Source of the DNA: Pelolinea submarina
Lineage (GTDB): Bacteria > Chloroflexota > Anaerolineae > Anaerolineales > Anaerolineaceae
Length of the DNA stretch: 64,000 bases
NCBI RefSeq assembly: GCF_003966975.1
Contig: NZ_AP018437.1
Coordinates: forward strand, 2,914,001 to 2,978,000
Direction of reading: 5' to 3'
This document shows positions 34,769 through 42,625 of the stretch, one piece after another. The position numbers were made by a program, and so were the translations under genes. Positions within the stretch are counted from its first letter, which is position 1; the number at the start of each line of letters is the position of its first letter. The notes under the pieces were generated by a model that had not been told where the DNA came from, ran no database searches, and worked only from the letters and a program-made list of their open reading frames with translations.

Positions 34769-34862
34769 GGGGATGGTTGGGTCCCGGTGGGTCCCTCGAT
34801 CTTCAAAATCGGTGGCGGGCTGCTCTGCAGGCCGCGGTGGGTTCGACTCCCATCCATTCCCG
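34769..34862 (+). tRNA. selC: tRNA-Sec, selenocysteine tRNA (UCA anticodon)
   Basis: 94 bases. 8-bp acceptor (GGGGATGG/CCATTCCC), a 6-position D-stem around CGGTG, anticodon stem TCGAT/ATCGG with loop CTTCAAA (anticodon TCA), and a long variable arm of 9 positions (GCGGGCTGC/GCAGGCCGC). The T-arm is GTGGG-TTCGACT-CCCAT, the discriminator is G and CCA is not encoded. The loop and arm lengths match bacterial tRNA-Sec, not tRNA-Ser. It implies that this organism reads UGA as selenocysteine in some genes. selA, selB and selD are not in the window. Confidence 0.93.
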
Positions 34863-34888
34863 CTGGTGCAACGTTTGGGAGAACACTT

Positions 34889-36085
34889 ATGATCACAGAT
34901 CACAACCTGACTGAAATCGACGCCCTTATCGGGCAATTATTTATTATCTCTGAAATCACGTATGGGAATCCGGATAAGGACTACGTTGTGTTCTACCACG
35001 GCAGCCTGAAAAGCAAAGACAGCCAGAGCGATTATGACAAAATCGCCAAAGCGTTGGAACCGTATGCGCTGATGCCCCTGCTGCGTAAAGACGGGGATGC
35101 TGTAAACCTCTACCTTATGCCAACTCCCGACAAGAAAAAACAGCCCAAATCCGTGTTGAACCTGGTATTGTTCATCCTGACCCTGGTTAGCGTACTGGTG
35201 ACCGGTGGGTTGTATGGTTACCAGGGCACTTTGCCACAGGACACCGGCGCGGCATTGCTGGAATTAATCAAGAACGGCTGGCCCTTTGCCGTCACCCTGC
35301 TGGCCATCCTGGGCGCGCACGAATTTGGACATTATTTCGCCGGGCGCAAACACGGCGTGCAGGTCACCCTGCCCTATTTCATTCCGATGCCGCTCAGCCT
35401 GTTCGGCACCATGGGCGCATTTATCAACATGCGCTCAATTCCAAAAGATAAGCGCGCGCTGTTTGACCTGGCTGTCGCCGGACCTCTCAGCGGGTTTGTG
35501 CTCTCCGTTATTGCGCTCATCATCGGCCTGAATTTATCCGATATGAGCCAATTACCCGCCTCTGCCGCAGCCGGTACCGGCCTGCAAATGGAAGGCAATT
35601 CCCTGTTATACCTGCTTCTGAAATACCTGACCTTTGGCAAGCTGCTGCCCGAACCACCCAATATGAACAATCTGGCAATGGCTATTTACTGGGCACGCTA
35701 CTTCTTCACGGGGCAGCCATTTCCCTGGGGTGCCACAGACGTCATGCTGCATCCGGTGGCCTGGGCGGGCTGGGCAGGACTGTTCGTCACCGGCATCAAC
35801 CTGCTGCCGGCGGGACAGTTGGACGGCGGTCACATTTTTTCCACCCTGTTCGGCGAGAAAGTCACACGCGCCCTGTTCCCCTTCCTGATAGCCGGAATGG
35901 TCATCCTGGGATTTTTCTCCAACGTATGGTGGATGTGGGCTGTGCTGCTGTTGTTTTTCGGCCGCTATTATGCCGAACCGCTCGACCAGGTAACCCAACT
36001 GGACAAAAAGCGCAGAATCATAGGATATATCGCCCTGGCGGTCTTCATCCTGACCTTTATTCCGGCCCCCATCACCGTAGCTTAA
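34889..36085 (+). CDS. Site-2-type membrane metalloprotease (M50 family)
   Basis: 398 residues. Zinc-binding HExxH is in ILGAHEFGHYFAGRKHG (about residue 150) and the third ligand motif in NLLPAGQLDGGHIF (about 310). About 6-7 transmembrane helices with a preceding soluble N-terminal domain of about 95 residues. This layout resembles the plant EGY-type and bacterial S2P-like proteases that cut membrane-embedded substrates. ATG 34889 has GGGAGA 7 bases upstream; an earlier in-frame start would run through the tRNA-Sec gene. It overlaps the convergent gene by 4 bases (TTAA). Confidence 0.92.
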   Translation: MITDHNLTEIDALIGQLFIISEITYGNPDKDYVVFYHGSLKSKDSQSDYDKIAKALEPYALMPLLRKDGDAVNLYLMPTPDKKKQPKSVLNLVLFILTLVSVLVTGGLYGYQGTLPQDTGAALLELIKNGWPFAVTLLAILGAHEFGHYFAGRKHGVQVTLPYFIPMPLSLFGTMGAFINMRSIPKDKRALFDLAVAGPLSGFVLSVIALIIGLNLSDMSQLPASAAAGTGLQMEGNSLLYLLLKYLTFGKLLPEPPNMNNLAMAIYWARYFFTGQPFPWGATDVMLHPVAWAGWAGLFVTGINLLPAGQLDGGHIFSTLFGEKVTRALFPFLIAGMVILGFFSNVWWMWAVLLLFFGRYYAEPLDQVTQLDKKRRIIGYIALAVFILTFIPAPITVA

Positions 36086-37209
36086 TCATTTGCCGCGCAT
36101 GAATTTAGCGTAGCGATTTCTCTGCCGTTCAGACAGCGGTAGCTTTTGAGAGCGTCCACAACCAGACAGGAATGCACCGGAAGGACATAGAGCAAATCCC
36201 CTACCTTTAGCCGCTCAAAATCAGCCGGGGCCAGATGCACTACACCATGTTCCTGTGAGAGCGAAATCACCCGGCTGGACGGGTCGCCCGGCTGCCAGCC
36301 ATCATCGGTTGGAAAAGCCGCATACCCATAGAATCCGTGTCCGTCCGCTTCCAGGAACTCTTTCGAGAGATGGATAGAGCCGCCGTAAATCAGCCCTTCG
36401 CCGCGATGCGGGTGCAGCGCCACCAACGGGCAGGCTACTGCCACCGCCACATCCTCCCAGGCACATACGCCCAGGTCGCGCATCATGGCATCGAAGAAAA
36501 GGAAATTGCCCGGGCGGATCTCATCCACCGGGCCGAGGTCGTCGCACAAAGTACATCCGGGCGTATCCCCCGCCGAGACTTCCAGCTTCACACCCAAACG
36601 GCCCTCCAATTCCCCACGCAGCACGTTCATAGCCTGCACACTGCCGGCATACATCCGGCGGATTTCTTCAGGCGAGTGAGCGTGGTAAGTCTGGCCGGCA
36701 TGCGTGAGCAAGCCGCGCAAGCGCAACTGTGGGTACTGCAGGACTGCCTGCGCGAGTGCTAATACTGCGGCGCTGTCTTCCACATCCACCCCGGCGCGGT
36801 GCATACCGCTGTCGATCTTGATCCAGATATCCACCGGGGTCTGCAGCCCAGCGGCCAAACGCTCAACGCTCCATATGGATTCAACCAGTAATCCCAGCCG
36901 CACCCTTGAGGCCAGAGCGCGAATGACATCCATCTCACGCAGGTTGACCGGAAAAGCCACCAGAATATCGGTCCAGCCATGCCCGGTGAAATAGGCAGCC
37001 ATGCTCATGGATGAGACGGTAATGGCCGATATACCTTCCTCACGGAACCATTCACCGATCTCAGCGGATTGGTGCGTTTTAAAATGCGGACGGAAACGGA
37101 TCTGCTGCGCGGCAGCTTTGGCAGCCATGCGCTTCAAATTGCGGCGTGCCCGGGTTTCGTTCAATACCAGTGTGGGTTTTTGTATAGAATCAAGGAAATC
37201 TGCTATCAT
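36082..37209 (-). CDS. D-threonine aldolase/D-serine dehydratase-like PLP enzyme (alanine racemase N-terminal fold)
   Basis: 375 residues. Fold-type III PLP enzyme: PLP lysine in RFRPHFKTHQ (about 43-52), then TVSSMSMAAYF, IKIDSGMHRAGVD and a C-terminal beta-barrel with VLPVHSCLVVD (His-x-Cys metal site of DSD1-type D-serine dehydratases). It probably eliminates or cleaves a D-hydroxy amino acid. ATG 37209 has AAGGA upstream; ATG 37224 lacks one. It shares a divergent promoter region with the PolX N-terminal gene. Confidence 0.88.
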   Translation of the reverse strand: MIADFLDSIQKPTLVLNETRARRNLKRMAAKAAAQQIRFRPHFKTHQSAEIGEWFREEGISAITVSSMSMAAYFTGHGWTDILVAFPVNLREMDVIRALASRVRLGLLVESIWSVERLAAGLQTPVDIWIKIDSGMHRAGVDVEDSAAVLALAQAVLQYPQLRLRGLLTHAGQTYHAHSPEEIRRMYAGSVQAMNVLRGELEGRLGVKLEVSAGDTPGCTLCDDLGPVDEIRPGNFLFFDAMMRDLGVCAWEDVAVAVACPLVALHPHRGEGLIYGGSIHLSKEFLEADGHGFYGYAAFPTDDGWQPGDPSSRVISLSQEHGVVHLAPADFERLKVGDLLYVLPVHSCLVVDALKSYRCLNGREIATLNSCAAND

Positions 37210-37239
37210 GGTGTTCCTTTTCATGGGGAATCAGAAAAA

Positions 37240-37248
37240 AGTATAATA
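37240..37248. promoter_or_regulatory. Overlapping divergent -10 boxes
   Basis: GTATAATAC is a palindrome. On the + strand TATAAT (37242-37247) places the start exactly on ATG 37254. On the - strand TATTAT or TATACT, in the same bases, serves the gene at 37209. One symmetric core thus appears to fire both ways. Confidence 0.6.
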
Positions 37249-37253
37249 CGGAC

Positions 37254-37721
37254 ATGGACAATCTGGAAATTGCCGCTATCTTTAAACGCATCGCAATTTT
37301 AGCCGAGATCAAAGGGGAAGACCGCTTCAAGGTGTCCGCTTACGAGCGGGCTGCCGACAGCATCGCGGTCCTGACGGAAGACCTGGGCCAGTTGGATGAA
37401 AAAGAACTGGTCGCCCTGCCGGGCATTGGCAAGGCCATCGCCGCCAAGATCCACGAACTGACCAGCACCGGTAAACTCGAATTTCTGGAAAAATTGGAAG
37501 CCGAAATCCCGGCCGGGTTGATAGATTTGATTGCCATTCCCGACGTGGGGCCGCGCAAAGCGGCGCTATTCTGGAAAGAGCTGGGCATCACCAGCGTGGC
37601 CGAATTGGAGCAAGCCGCGCGCGAAGGCAAGCTGCGGGCTCTGCCCGGATTGGGCGAGAAATCCGAAGCGCGCATCCTGATGGGCATTGAAACCTTGAAG
37701 GGTTCTGGGAAGGCGCACTAA
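37254..37721 (+). CDS. N-terminal part of a DNA polymerase X (8-kDa and fingers HhH domains), separate gene
   Basis: 155 residues, equal to the first third of a bacterial PolX. DNA polymerase beta-like 8-kDa domain: NLEIAAIFKRIAILAEIKGE, YERAADSI, then HhH LPGIGKAIAAKIHEL. A second HhH unit IPDVGPRKAALFWKELGI and the LPGLGEKSEARIL stretch correspond to the fingers. It stops before the palm. The rest of PolX (palm remnant, thumb, PHP) is found as a separate gene at 41324-42625, same strand; 155 + 433 residues add up to a normal PolX. Alone it would bind gapped DNA without catalysis. No ribosome-binding site; transcription start falls on the ATG. Confidence 0.85.
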   Translation: MDNLEIAAIFKRIAILAEIKGEDRFKVSAYERAADSIAVLTEDLGQLDEKELVALPGIGKAIAAKIHELTSTGKLEFLEKLEAEIPAGLIDLIAIPDVGPRKAALFWKELGITSVAELEQAAREGKLRALPGLGEKSEARILMGIETLKGSGKAH

Positions 37722-37869
37722 TCCTTCGCTGCTTACCATTTATGTGAAATAGACACAGATTCCAAATTACCGACTGTGTCAGAACATGCTACAATAGGGC
37801 GAATTTTTCCCGGAAAATTTATACGACGAACGCGCCTTAGTATGGCTTTACTGTACACTCAAAATCCCT

Positions 37870-38901
37870 ATGATAAAAAATGCTGATATTCTCTTCAATA
37901 AAAAAAGGAATTTGCGAATCAGCCTGGCCCTGCTGGCTTTATTGGCTGTGTTTGGCTTGTGGTACCAACGTGATGCGCTGGCGGGCAATTTATCCAATTT
38001 TGCAACCGTGTTTTTGGGTATCTTCATAGAAGCCCTGCCCTTCTTATTACTGGGTACGCTGGCTTCCGGTATTGTGGAAGTCTTTCTCAATCCAGGCGTT
38101 TTTGACCGCTTGAAGGGCAGCTCACCACTATTGAGCGCCGCAGCCGGCAGCCTGATGGGGTTGGTTTTTCCAGTGTGCGAATGCGGCGTTGTACCTTTGG
38201 TGCGCCGGCTCTATAAAAAGGGACTGCCCATATCCAGCGGCATTGCCTTCCTGCTGGCGGCGCCGGTCATCAACCCGGTCGTAATCGCCAGCACAGCCTC
38301 GGCTTTCGGGCTTGGGCAAATGGTAGCCATGCGCATCGGTTTCACTTTTCTGATTGCTTCCCTGACCGGATTGGTCTTCACCACCATTCAGGACCCGTCC
38401 GAAGTCCTGCAAAACGGCGGCGAGGTTTTCTGCTCCGTTGAAGCACACGATCATGAGCATGGAGAAGCAGGCTATAAAAACCTGCCTTTCTTTTCGAAAA
38501 TCCAGCGTATCCTATTGATCGCCATGGATGAATTGTTCGAAATGGGACGCTATCTGATTATGGGTTCGCTGCTGGCGGCCGCCATGCAGACCTTTATCCC
38601 CCAATCTTTCCTGCTGCAAGTCGGCGGCGGCCCGGTGCTTTCAGTGCTGGTGATGATCAGCCTGGCCATTTTATTGTCAGTCTGTTCCACAGTGGATGCC
38701 TTCATCGCGTTGAGCTTCCTGGGCACATTCACCAATGCGTCCGTACTGGCTTTCTTGCTTTACGGCCCAATGGTGGATATCAAGAGCATCATGATGTTCA
38801 CGCATGTGTTCAAGCGCAAACCAGTCATATATCTGGTGATTCTGCCTTTGGTATTGGTTATCCTGATTACTGTTTCACTGAATTATTTTTGGGTGCTATA
38901 A
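37870..38901 (+). CDS. Permease of the DUF318/UPF0718 family
   Basis: 343 residues, about 8-9 transmembrane helices in two repeats. Family motif FPVCECGVVPLVRRL (Cys-Glu-Cys) in the first half, and SVCSTVDAFIAL in the second, are typical of the DUF318 permeases that include ArsP-like organo-arsenical exporters and YcgR. A His/Asp/Glu-rich central loop (EAHDHEHGEAG) could bind metal. The next gene encodes the usual partner TIGR03943 (YcgQ). Substrate unknown, a metal or metalloid being likely. The start lacks a clear Shine-Dalgarno site. Confidence 0.88.
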   Translation: MIKNADILFNKKRNLRISLALLALLAVFGLWYQRDALAGNLSNFATVFLGIFIEALPFLLLGTLASGIVEVFLNPGVFDRLKGSSPLLSAAAGSLMGLVFPVCECGVVPLVRRLYKKGLPISSGIAFLLAAPVINPVVIASTASAFGLGQMVAMRIGFTFLIASLTGLVFTTIQDPSEVLQNGGEVFCSVEAHDHEHGEAGYKNLPFFSKIQRILLIAMDELFEMGRYLIMGSLLAAAMQTFIPQSFLLQVGGGPVLSVLVMISLAILLSVCSTVDAFIALSFLGTFTNASVLAFLLYGPMVDIKSIMMFTHVFKRKPVIYLVILPLVLVILITVSLNYFWVL

Positions 38902-38904
38902 CTC

Positions 38905-39813
38905 ATGGACAAGACTGCCAAAAGACAATACCTGCAATTTCTGATTACCCTTGGATTGGCTGTTTACCTGGCGGATAAATGGGCCAGTGGTAAATTGAGT
39001 TATTACATCAACGCGCGTTTCTTCCCGCTGACCTTGTTCGCGGTCGGCGCCCTATGCCTGATGGCCGCCGCCGGATGGCTGCACCTGGCAGCAAAAGCTG
39101 CCGAAAAACAGGTGGAACATGCGCCTGACAAAAATATCCTAATCTTCCAGGCATTCGGCCTCACAGTTACACCGGTATTGTTAACCCTGTTCCTCCCCAA
39201 AACAATACTGATCCTGGGCGTGTATGTCCTAACAGCCCTGCTGGGTTGGCTGCTGCTCCTGCGATACTTTCATAATTTACCGGGGCGGCCGGCAGCGGAA
39301 GCGCCGCCGCGCAGCGCGCTGTTAATTCTCAGCCTGCCGCTGATCATCGGACTGGCCGCGCCCGAACAACCATTATCCAGCGCATCACTGGACACGCGCG
39401 GAATCAGCCTAAACGCCCCTGTGAGCATCTCCCAGCAATCGACAGATTCCCTGGCGGTCCGGCAAGACGACCGTACCATTCTGGATTGGGTAAAATTATT
39501 CAACTATGAAAGCGATCCATCGGCCTATATCGGAGAGGACGTCAACGTGATTGGATTTGTCTATCACGATCCGCGCCTGCCGCAGGGCGAGTTCATGGTG
39601 AGTCGATTTATCATCACCTGCTGCGTTGCGGACGCATTCGCGGTGGGCATGACGGTAGATTGGCCGCAAGATGTAAATTTTGAAGATAATACCTGGATCA
39701 ACGTGCAGGGCACGCTGGATGTTATGCAAATCGGTTCGCAGACCGTTCCTATGGTCCACGCAGCCTCCATCCAGCCTGTTTCCGCACCGGAGCAACCATA
39801 CTTATACCCATGA
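38905..39813 (+). CDS. TIGR03943 family permease partner protein (YcgQ-like)
   Basis: 302 residues. Three to four hydrophobic helices in the first half (LITLGLAVYLA, FPLTLFAVGALCLMAAAG, LLGWLLLLRYF), then a soluble outer domain with FMVSRFIITCCVADAFAVGMTV and INVQGTLDVMQ, the C-terminal block of TIGR03943. These proteins are encoded beside DUF318 permeases and are believed to work with them. It starts 3 bases after the permease and its stop overlaps the next ATG (ATGA). Confidence 0.9.
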   Translation: MDKTAKRQYLQFLITLGLAVYLADKWASGKLSYYINARFFPLTLFAVGALCLMAAAGWLHLAAKAAEKQVEHAPDKNILIFQAFGLTVTPVLLTLFLPKTILILGVYVLTALLGWLLLLRYFHNLPGRPAAEAPPRSALLILSLPLIIGLAAPEQPLSSASLDTRGISLNAPVSISQQSTDSLAVRQDDRTILDWVKLFNYESDPSAYIGEDVNVIGFVYHDPRLPQGEFMVSRFIITCCVADAFAVGMTVDWPQDVNFEDNTWINVQGTLDVMQIGSQTVPMVHAASIQPVSAPEQPYLYP

Positions 39814-41177
39814 AAAAATTCGACCGTACCGTATTATTCGTCATCCTGGCCAGCGCTGTCTTATTGGCAGTCGTGATTATATTCGGCAGCCTGCTGCCGG
39901 TTCGAGTAAGCCTGGACCAGCCCCAAGAGCAGCCCATTAGCCCGCTGGGCGGGATAGCCTTTACATTCTCGCGGCCGGTTAACTCGACCGAAGCAAGCGC
40001 TTTATGGCAGACCGATCCCCAAATTCCCGGCTGGTGGCAGTGGCAGGACGAACGCCACGCCATTTGGCATGCCAATACGCCCCTGTCCGTTGGGGAAAAC
40101 ATAACCCTGACTTTCCTGAGTGGAACGGCAGGGAAAAACGGCGAACGCATTAAGGAAGCGCAGAGCTGGACTTTGACTGTACGGCAACCGCGCATTCTGA
40201 CGCTTAAATATATTCAGGAAGACGGGCAGGAACTATTTTCACTGGGATTGGAAGAAAACAGCCCGCTGCAGCAGATTACCAACAGCGACGGCCGTATCCT
40301 GAACTATGCTGCTTCTCCGAATGGGGAACAAATCATATTTTCCGCCCGCAATGACAACTTCGGGGCGGACTTATGGATCGTCAACCGGGACGGTTCCGAA
40401 CAGCACATGCTGCTGGAATGCGGCAGCGACCGCTGCGGCGCGGCAGCCTGGTCGCCGGTCTCCCGTGAGGTGGCTTACACACGCGAGGCCGCTGGTTTAA
40501 CCCCGGAAGGCGCCAAGGGAGCGCCGCGTATATGGATGTTGAACCTGGACAGCCTGGAAACCGCACCGCTATTCGAGGATGACCAAAAAATCGGTTACGG
40601 GCCAAAATGGAGCCCGAACGGCCAATGGCTTTCCATTTGGGACGGGGCGAGTGGCGGCGTGACCTTGGTCAACCGTAAAAGCGGCGAAACCTTCCTGTTG
40701 GAATCCTCCAGCGGCGACACCGGCTGCTGGTCGCCCGACAGCAAATCGCTGTACTATGCCAACCTGATCATCGGAGAATCCTCATTCCACAATGTCGTTC
40801 TGCGGGCAGATATCGAAAAGAGCACAATCGAAACCGTATTGGGCGGCAACCTTGAAGGAGAGGGGATGAGTTACGACAACCCGGAATGCCACCCGCTCCA
40901 AAATGTTGTGGCGGCATCCATTCAACCCAACACAAAAATTCCCGGAAAACTTCTGACCATCTACAATATGGATACACAGGAAGAGACACCAGTCATGAAC
41001 GACATGACCAAGTTCGGCAGCCATTATTCCTGGAATCCTGGCGGCGAATACTTCCTGTTCCAGATGAGCATTGTCAGCCACAAAGAAGAAGATTACGAAA
41101 TCTGGGTGCGGGATATTGCCGGCGGTCAAAATCGTTTGTTACTGAGCGGCGGCCGCACACCCAGTTGGCTGCCCTGA
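39810..41177 (+). CDS. Membrane-anchored beta-propeller (TolB/PD40-like) with N-terminal Ig-like domain
   Basis: 455 residues. One hydrophobic segment at 8-28 anchors it; residues about 35-125 form an Ig-like (Big_5-type) domain (ISPLGGIAFTFSRPV, LTFLSGTAGKNGERI). From about 130 to the end come PD40/WD40-like repeats with S-P-N-G-x-x-I, W-S-P-x-S-R-E, W-S-P-N-G-Q-W and W-S-P-D-S-K-S motifs. The propeller would face outside. It is translationally coupled to the permease pair through a 4-base overlap and may sense or bind their substrate, though this is only inferred. Confidence 0.85.
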   Translation: MKKFDRTVLFVILASAVLLAVVIIFGSLLPVRVSLDQPQEQPISPLGGIAFTFSRPVNSTEASALWQTDPQIPGWWQWQDERHAIWHANTPLSVGENITLTFLSGTAGKNGERIKEAQSWTLTVRQPRILTLKYIQEDGQELFSLGLEENSPLQQITNSDGRILNYAASPNGEQIIFSARNDNFGADLWIVNRDGSEQHMLLECGSDRCGAAAWSPVSREVAYTREAAGLTPEGAKGAPRIWMLNLDSLETAPLFEDDQKIGYGPKWSPNGQWLSIWDGASGGVTLVNRKSGETFLLESSSGDTGCWSPDSKSLYYANLIIGESSFHNVVLRADIEKSTIETVLGGNLEGEGMSYDNPECHPLQNVVAASIQPNTKIPGKLLTIYNMDTQEETPVMNDMTKFGSHYSWNPGGEYFLFQMSIVSHKEEDYEIWVRDIAGGQNRLLLSGGRTPSWLP

Positions 41178-41323
41178 TATGTGATCTTGAGCGAATCCGT
41201 CCACCGGATTGCCTTCAAAAAAACCTGTTTTTACAATTACCTTTACAAATTCTTAAGAAGCGATTAACCTATTCGACTTATTGGCAATTAAAATACCTAC
41301 ACACTCAGACAGGAGTGTTTTTT

Positions 41324-42625
41324 ATGACGGTTCCAGACTTAAGTAATTACGAATTTGAAATTTTCAAAAAATTCAGCAGCCACGAAGCAATGCCGTTGGC
41401 TGAGCAGTGGTTGAACCGATTGATCGGACTGCCCGAAATTCGCTATGGAGCAGTAACCGGGGAATTACGCCGCGGTAAATATTCCATTGAACACATCGAT
41501 ATTGTGCTGGCCGCAGACAATTTGGAAGAAGCGCAAACGAGTATCAAAGACGCCATCTACCCTACTTTTGTGCAGGAAGAGAACGCCACTCACCTCAGTC
41601 TGCTGCTGCACTCCGGCATCAAACTGGTTGTATGGCTGGCAGAGCCAAAAGACTATATCGGGCAGCTGCTGCGAACCACCGGTTCAGATAACCATCTTGC
41701 CAGGCTTTCACAGGCAGCCCTGAAAAAGGGTTACCAATTGTTTGAAAGCAACGAAAATACCAGCATTTTCCTGCAAAAAGTTGAGAAGGAAGAGGAAATT
41801 TACCGGAAATTGAACCTGCCCTGGATCCCTCCGGAGCTGCGTGAAAGCGGCGACGAAGTGGACTTTCCGGAAAGATATCACCTCAATGAATTGGTAAGTC
41901 CTGCGGATATCCAGTCCGATTTGCACGTGCACTCGACCTGGAGTGACGGCAAGAACAGCATCGCGGAAATGGCCGAAGCCGGCATCCAGCGCGGTCTCTC
42001 ATTTATTTCCATTTGCGATCATTCGCCTTTCCTGCTCTCCAAGTATCAAGACGCATCCTATTTCTACGAGCAGGCCGAAGAAATTACCCGGGTAAACCAA
42101 GATCTGGCCGGTCAATTTACCGTGCTGAGAGGCGTGGAAGTGGACATCATGCCCGACGGCACGCTGGACCTGCCGGTTGAACTGCTTGAAAAAATGGACC
42201 TGGTTGTGGCTTCCATGCACGTACAACTTGACCAGCCCAGGGAAATCGCCACGGCGCGCCTGATTCGCGCGATTGAAAACCCTTACGTGAATATTATCGG
42301 CCACCCCGGCGGGCGTATTTACCCCATGCTGGATGTGATCGATTTGGATTGGGAACGCGTTTACCGCGCAGCCTCTTTCAACCAGGTAGCGCTGGAAATC
42401 AATTCGCATAAATCGCACCCCATTTTTGACGATAAAAAGGCGCGTGCGGCCGCAGATATGGGCGTGTATATCGCGCTCAACAGTGACTCGCATAATTCGG
42501 GGATGATGGCTAATTCGCGCTTCGGTATTGCCCTGGCACGCCGTGCGGATTTAAAATCCGACCAGGTGATCAACACCTGGTCCATCGGTCATTTGAAATT
42601 GTGGCTGCACCAAAAAAGGGCCTAA
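41324..42625 (+). CDS. C-terminal part of DNA polymerase X: degenerate palm/thumb plus PHP domain, separate gene
   Basis: 433 residues from ATG 41324 (AGGAG 8 bases before). Residues about 1-150 match PolX palm and thumb: AVTGELRRGKYSIEHIDIVL equals the family GSLRRG..GDIDI, but the first catalytic Asp is His57 and the third (family VDLR) is Val in KLVVWL; only Asp59 remains. TTGSDNHLARL corresponds to TGS..HN. From about 195 a complete PHP domain: SDLHVHSTWSDG, ICDHSP, RGVEVDI, ASMHV, IGHPGGR, and LNSDSHN. Polymerase activity is therefore unlikely; PHP exonuclease or AP-endonuclease activity is plausible. Partner N-terminal gene at 37254. Stop overlaps the convergent gene (CTAA). Confidence 0.85.
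   Translation: MTVPDLSNYEFEIFKKFSSHEAMPLAEQWLNRLIGLPEIRYGAVTGELRRGKYSIEHIDIVLAADNLEEAQTSIKDAIYPTFVQEENATHLSLLLHSGIKLVVWLAEPKDYIGQLLRTTGSDNHLARLSQAALKKGYQLFESNENTSIFLQKVEKEEEIYRKLNLPWIPPELRESGDEVDFPERYHLNELVSPADIQSDLHVHSTWSDGKNSIAEMAEAGIQRGLSFISICDHSPFLLSKYQDASYFYEQAEEITRVNQDLAGQFTVLRGVEVDIMPDGTLDLPVELLEKMDLVVASMHVQLDQPREIATARLIRAIENPYVNIIGHPGGRIYPMLDVIDLDWERVYRAASFNQVALEINSHKSHPIFDDKKARAAADMGVYIALNSDSHNSGMMANSRFGIALARRADLKSDQVINTWSIGHLKLWLHQKRA

Noticed and set aside
34787-34888. In-frame extension of the M50 protease gene upstream of ATG 34889
   Set aside because: It translates the tRNA-Sec gene; the ATG at 34889 has its own ribosome-binding site.
40886-41323. In-frame extension upstream of the PolX C-terminal gene
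   Set aside because: Overlaps the propeller gene in another frame; ATG 41324 has AGGAG at proper distance.
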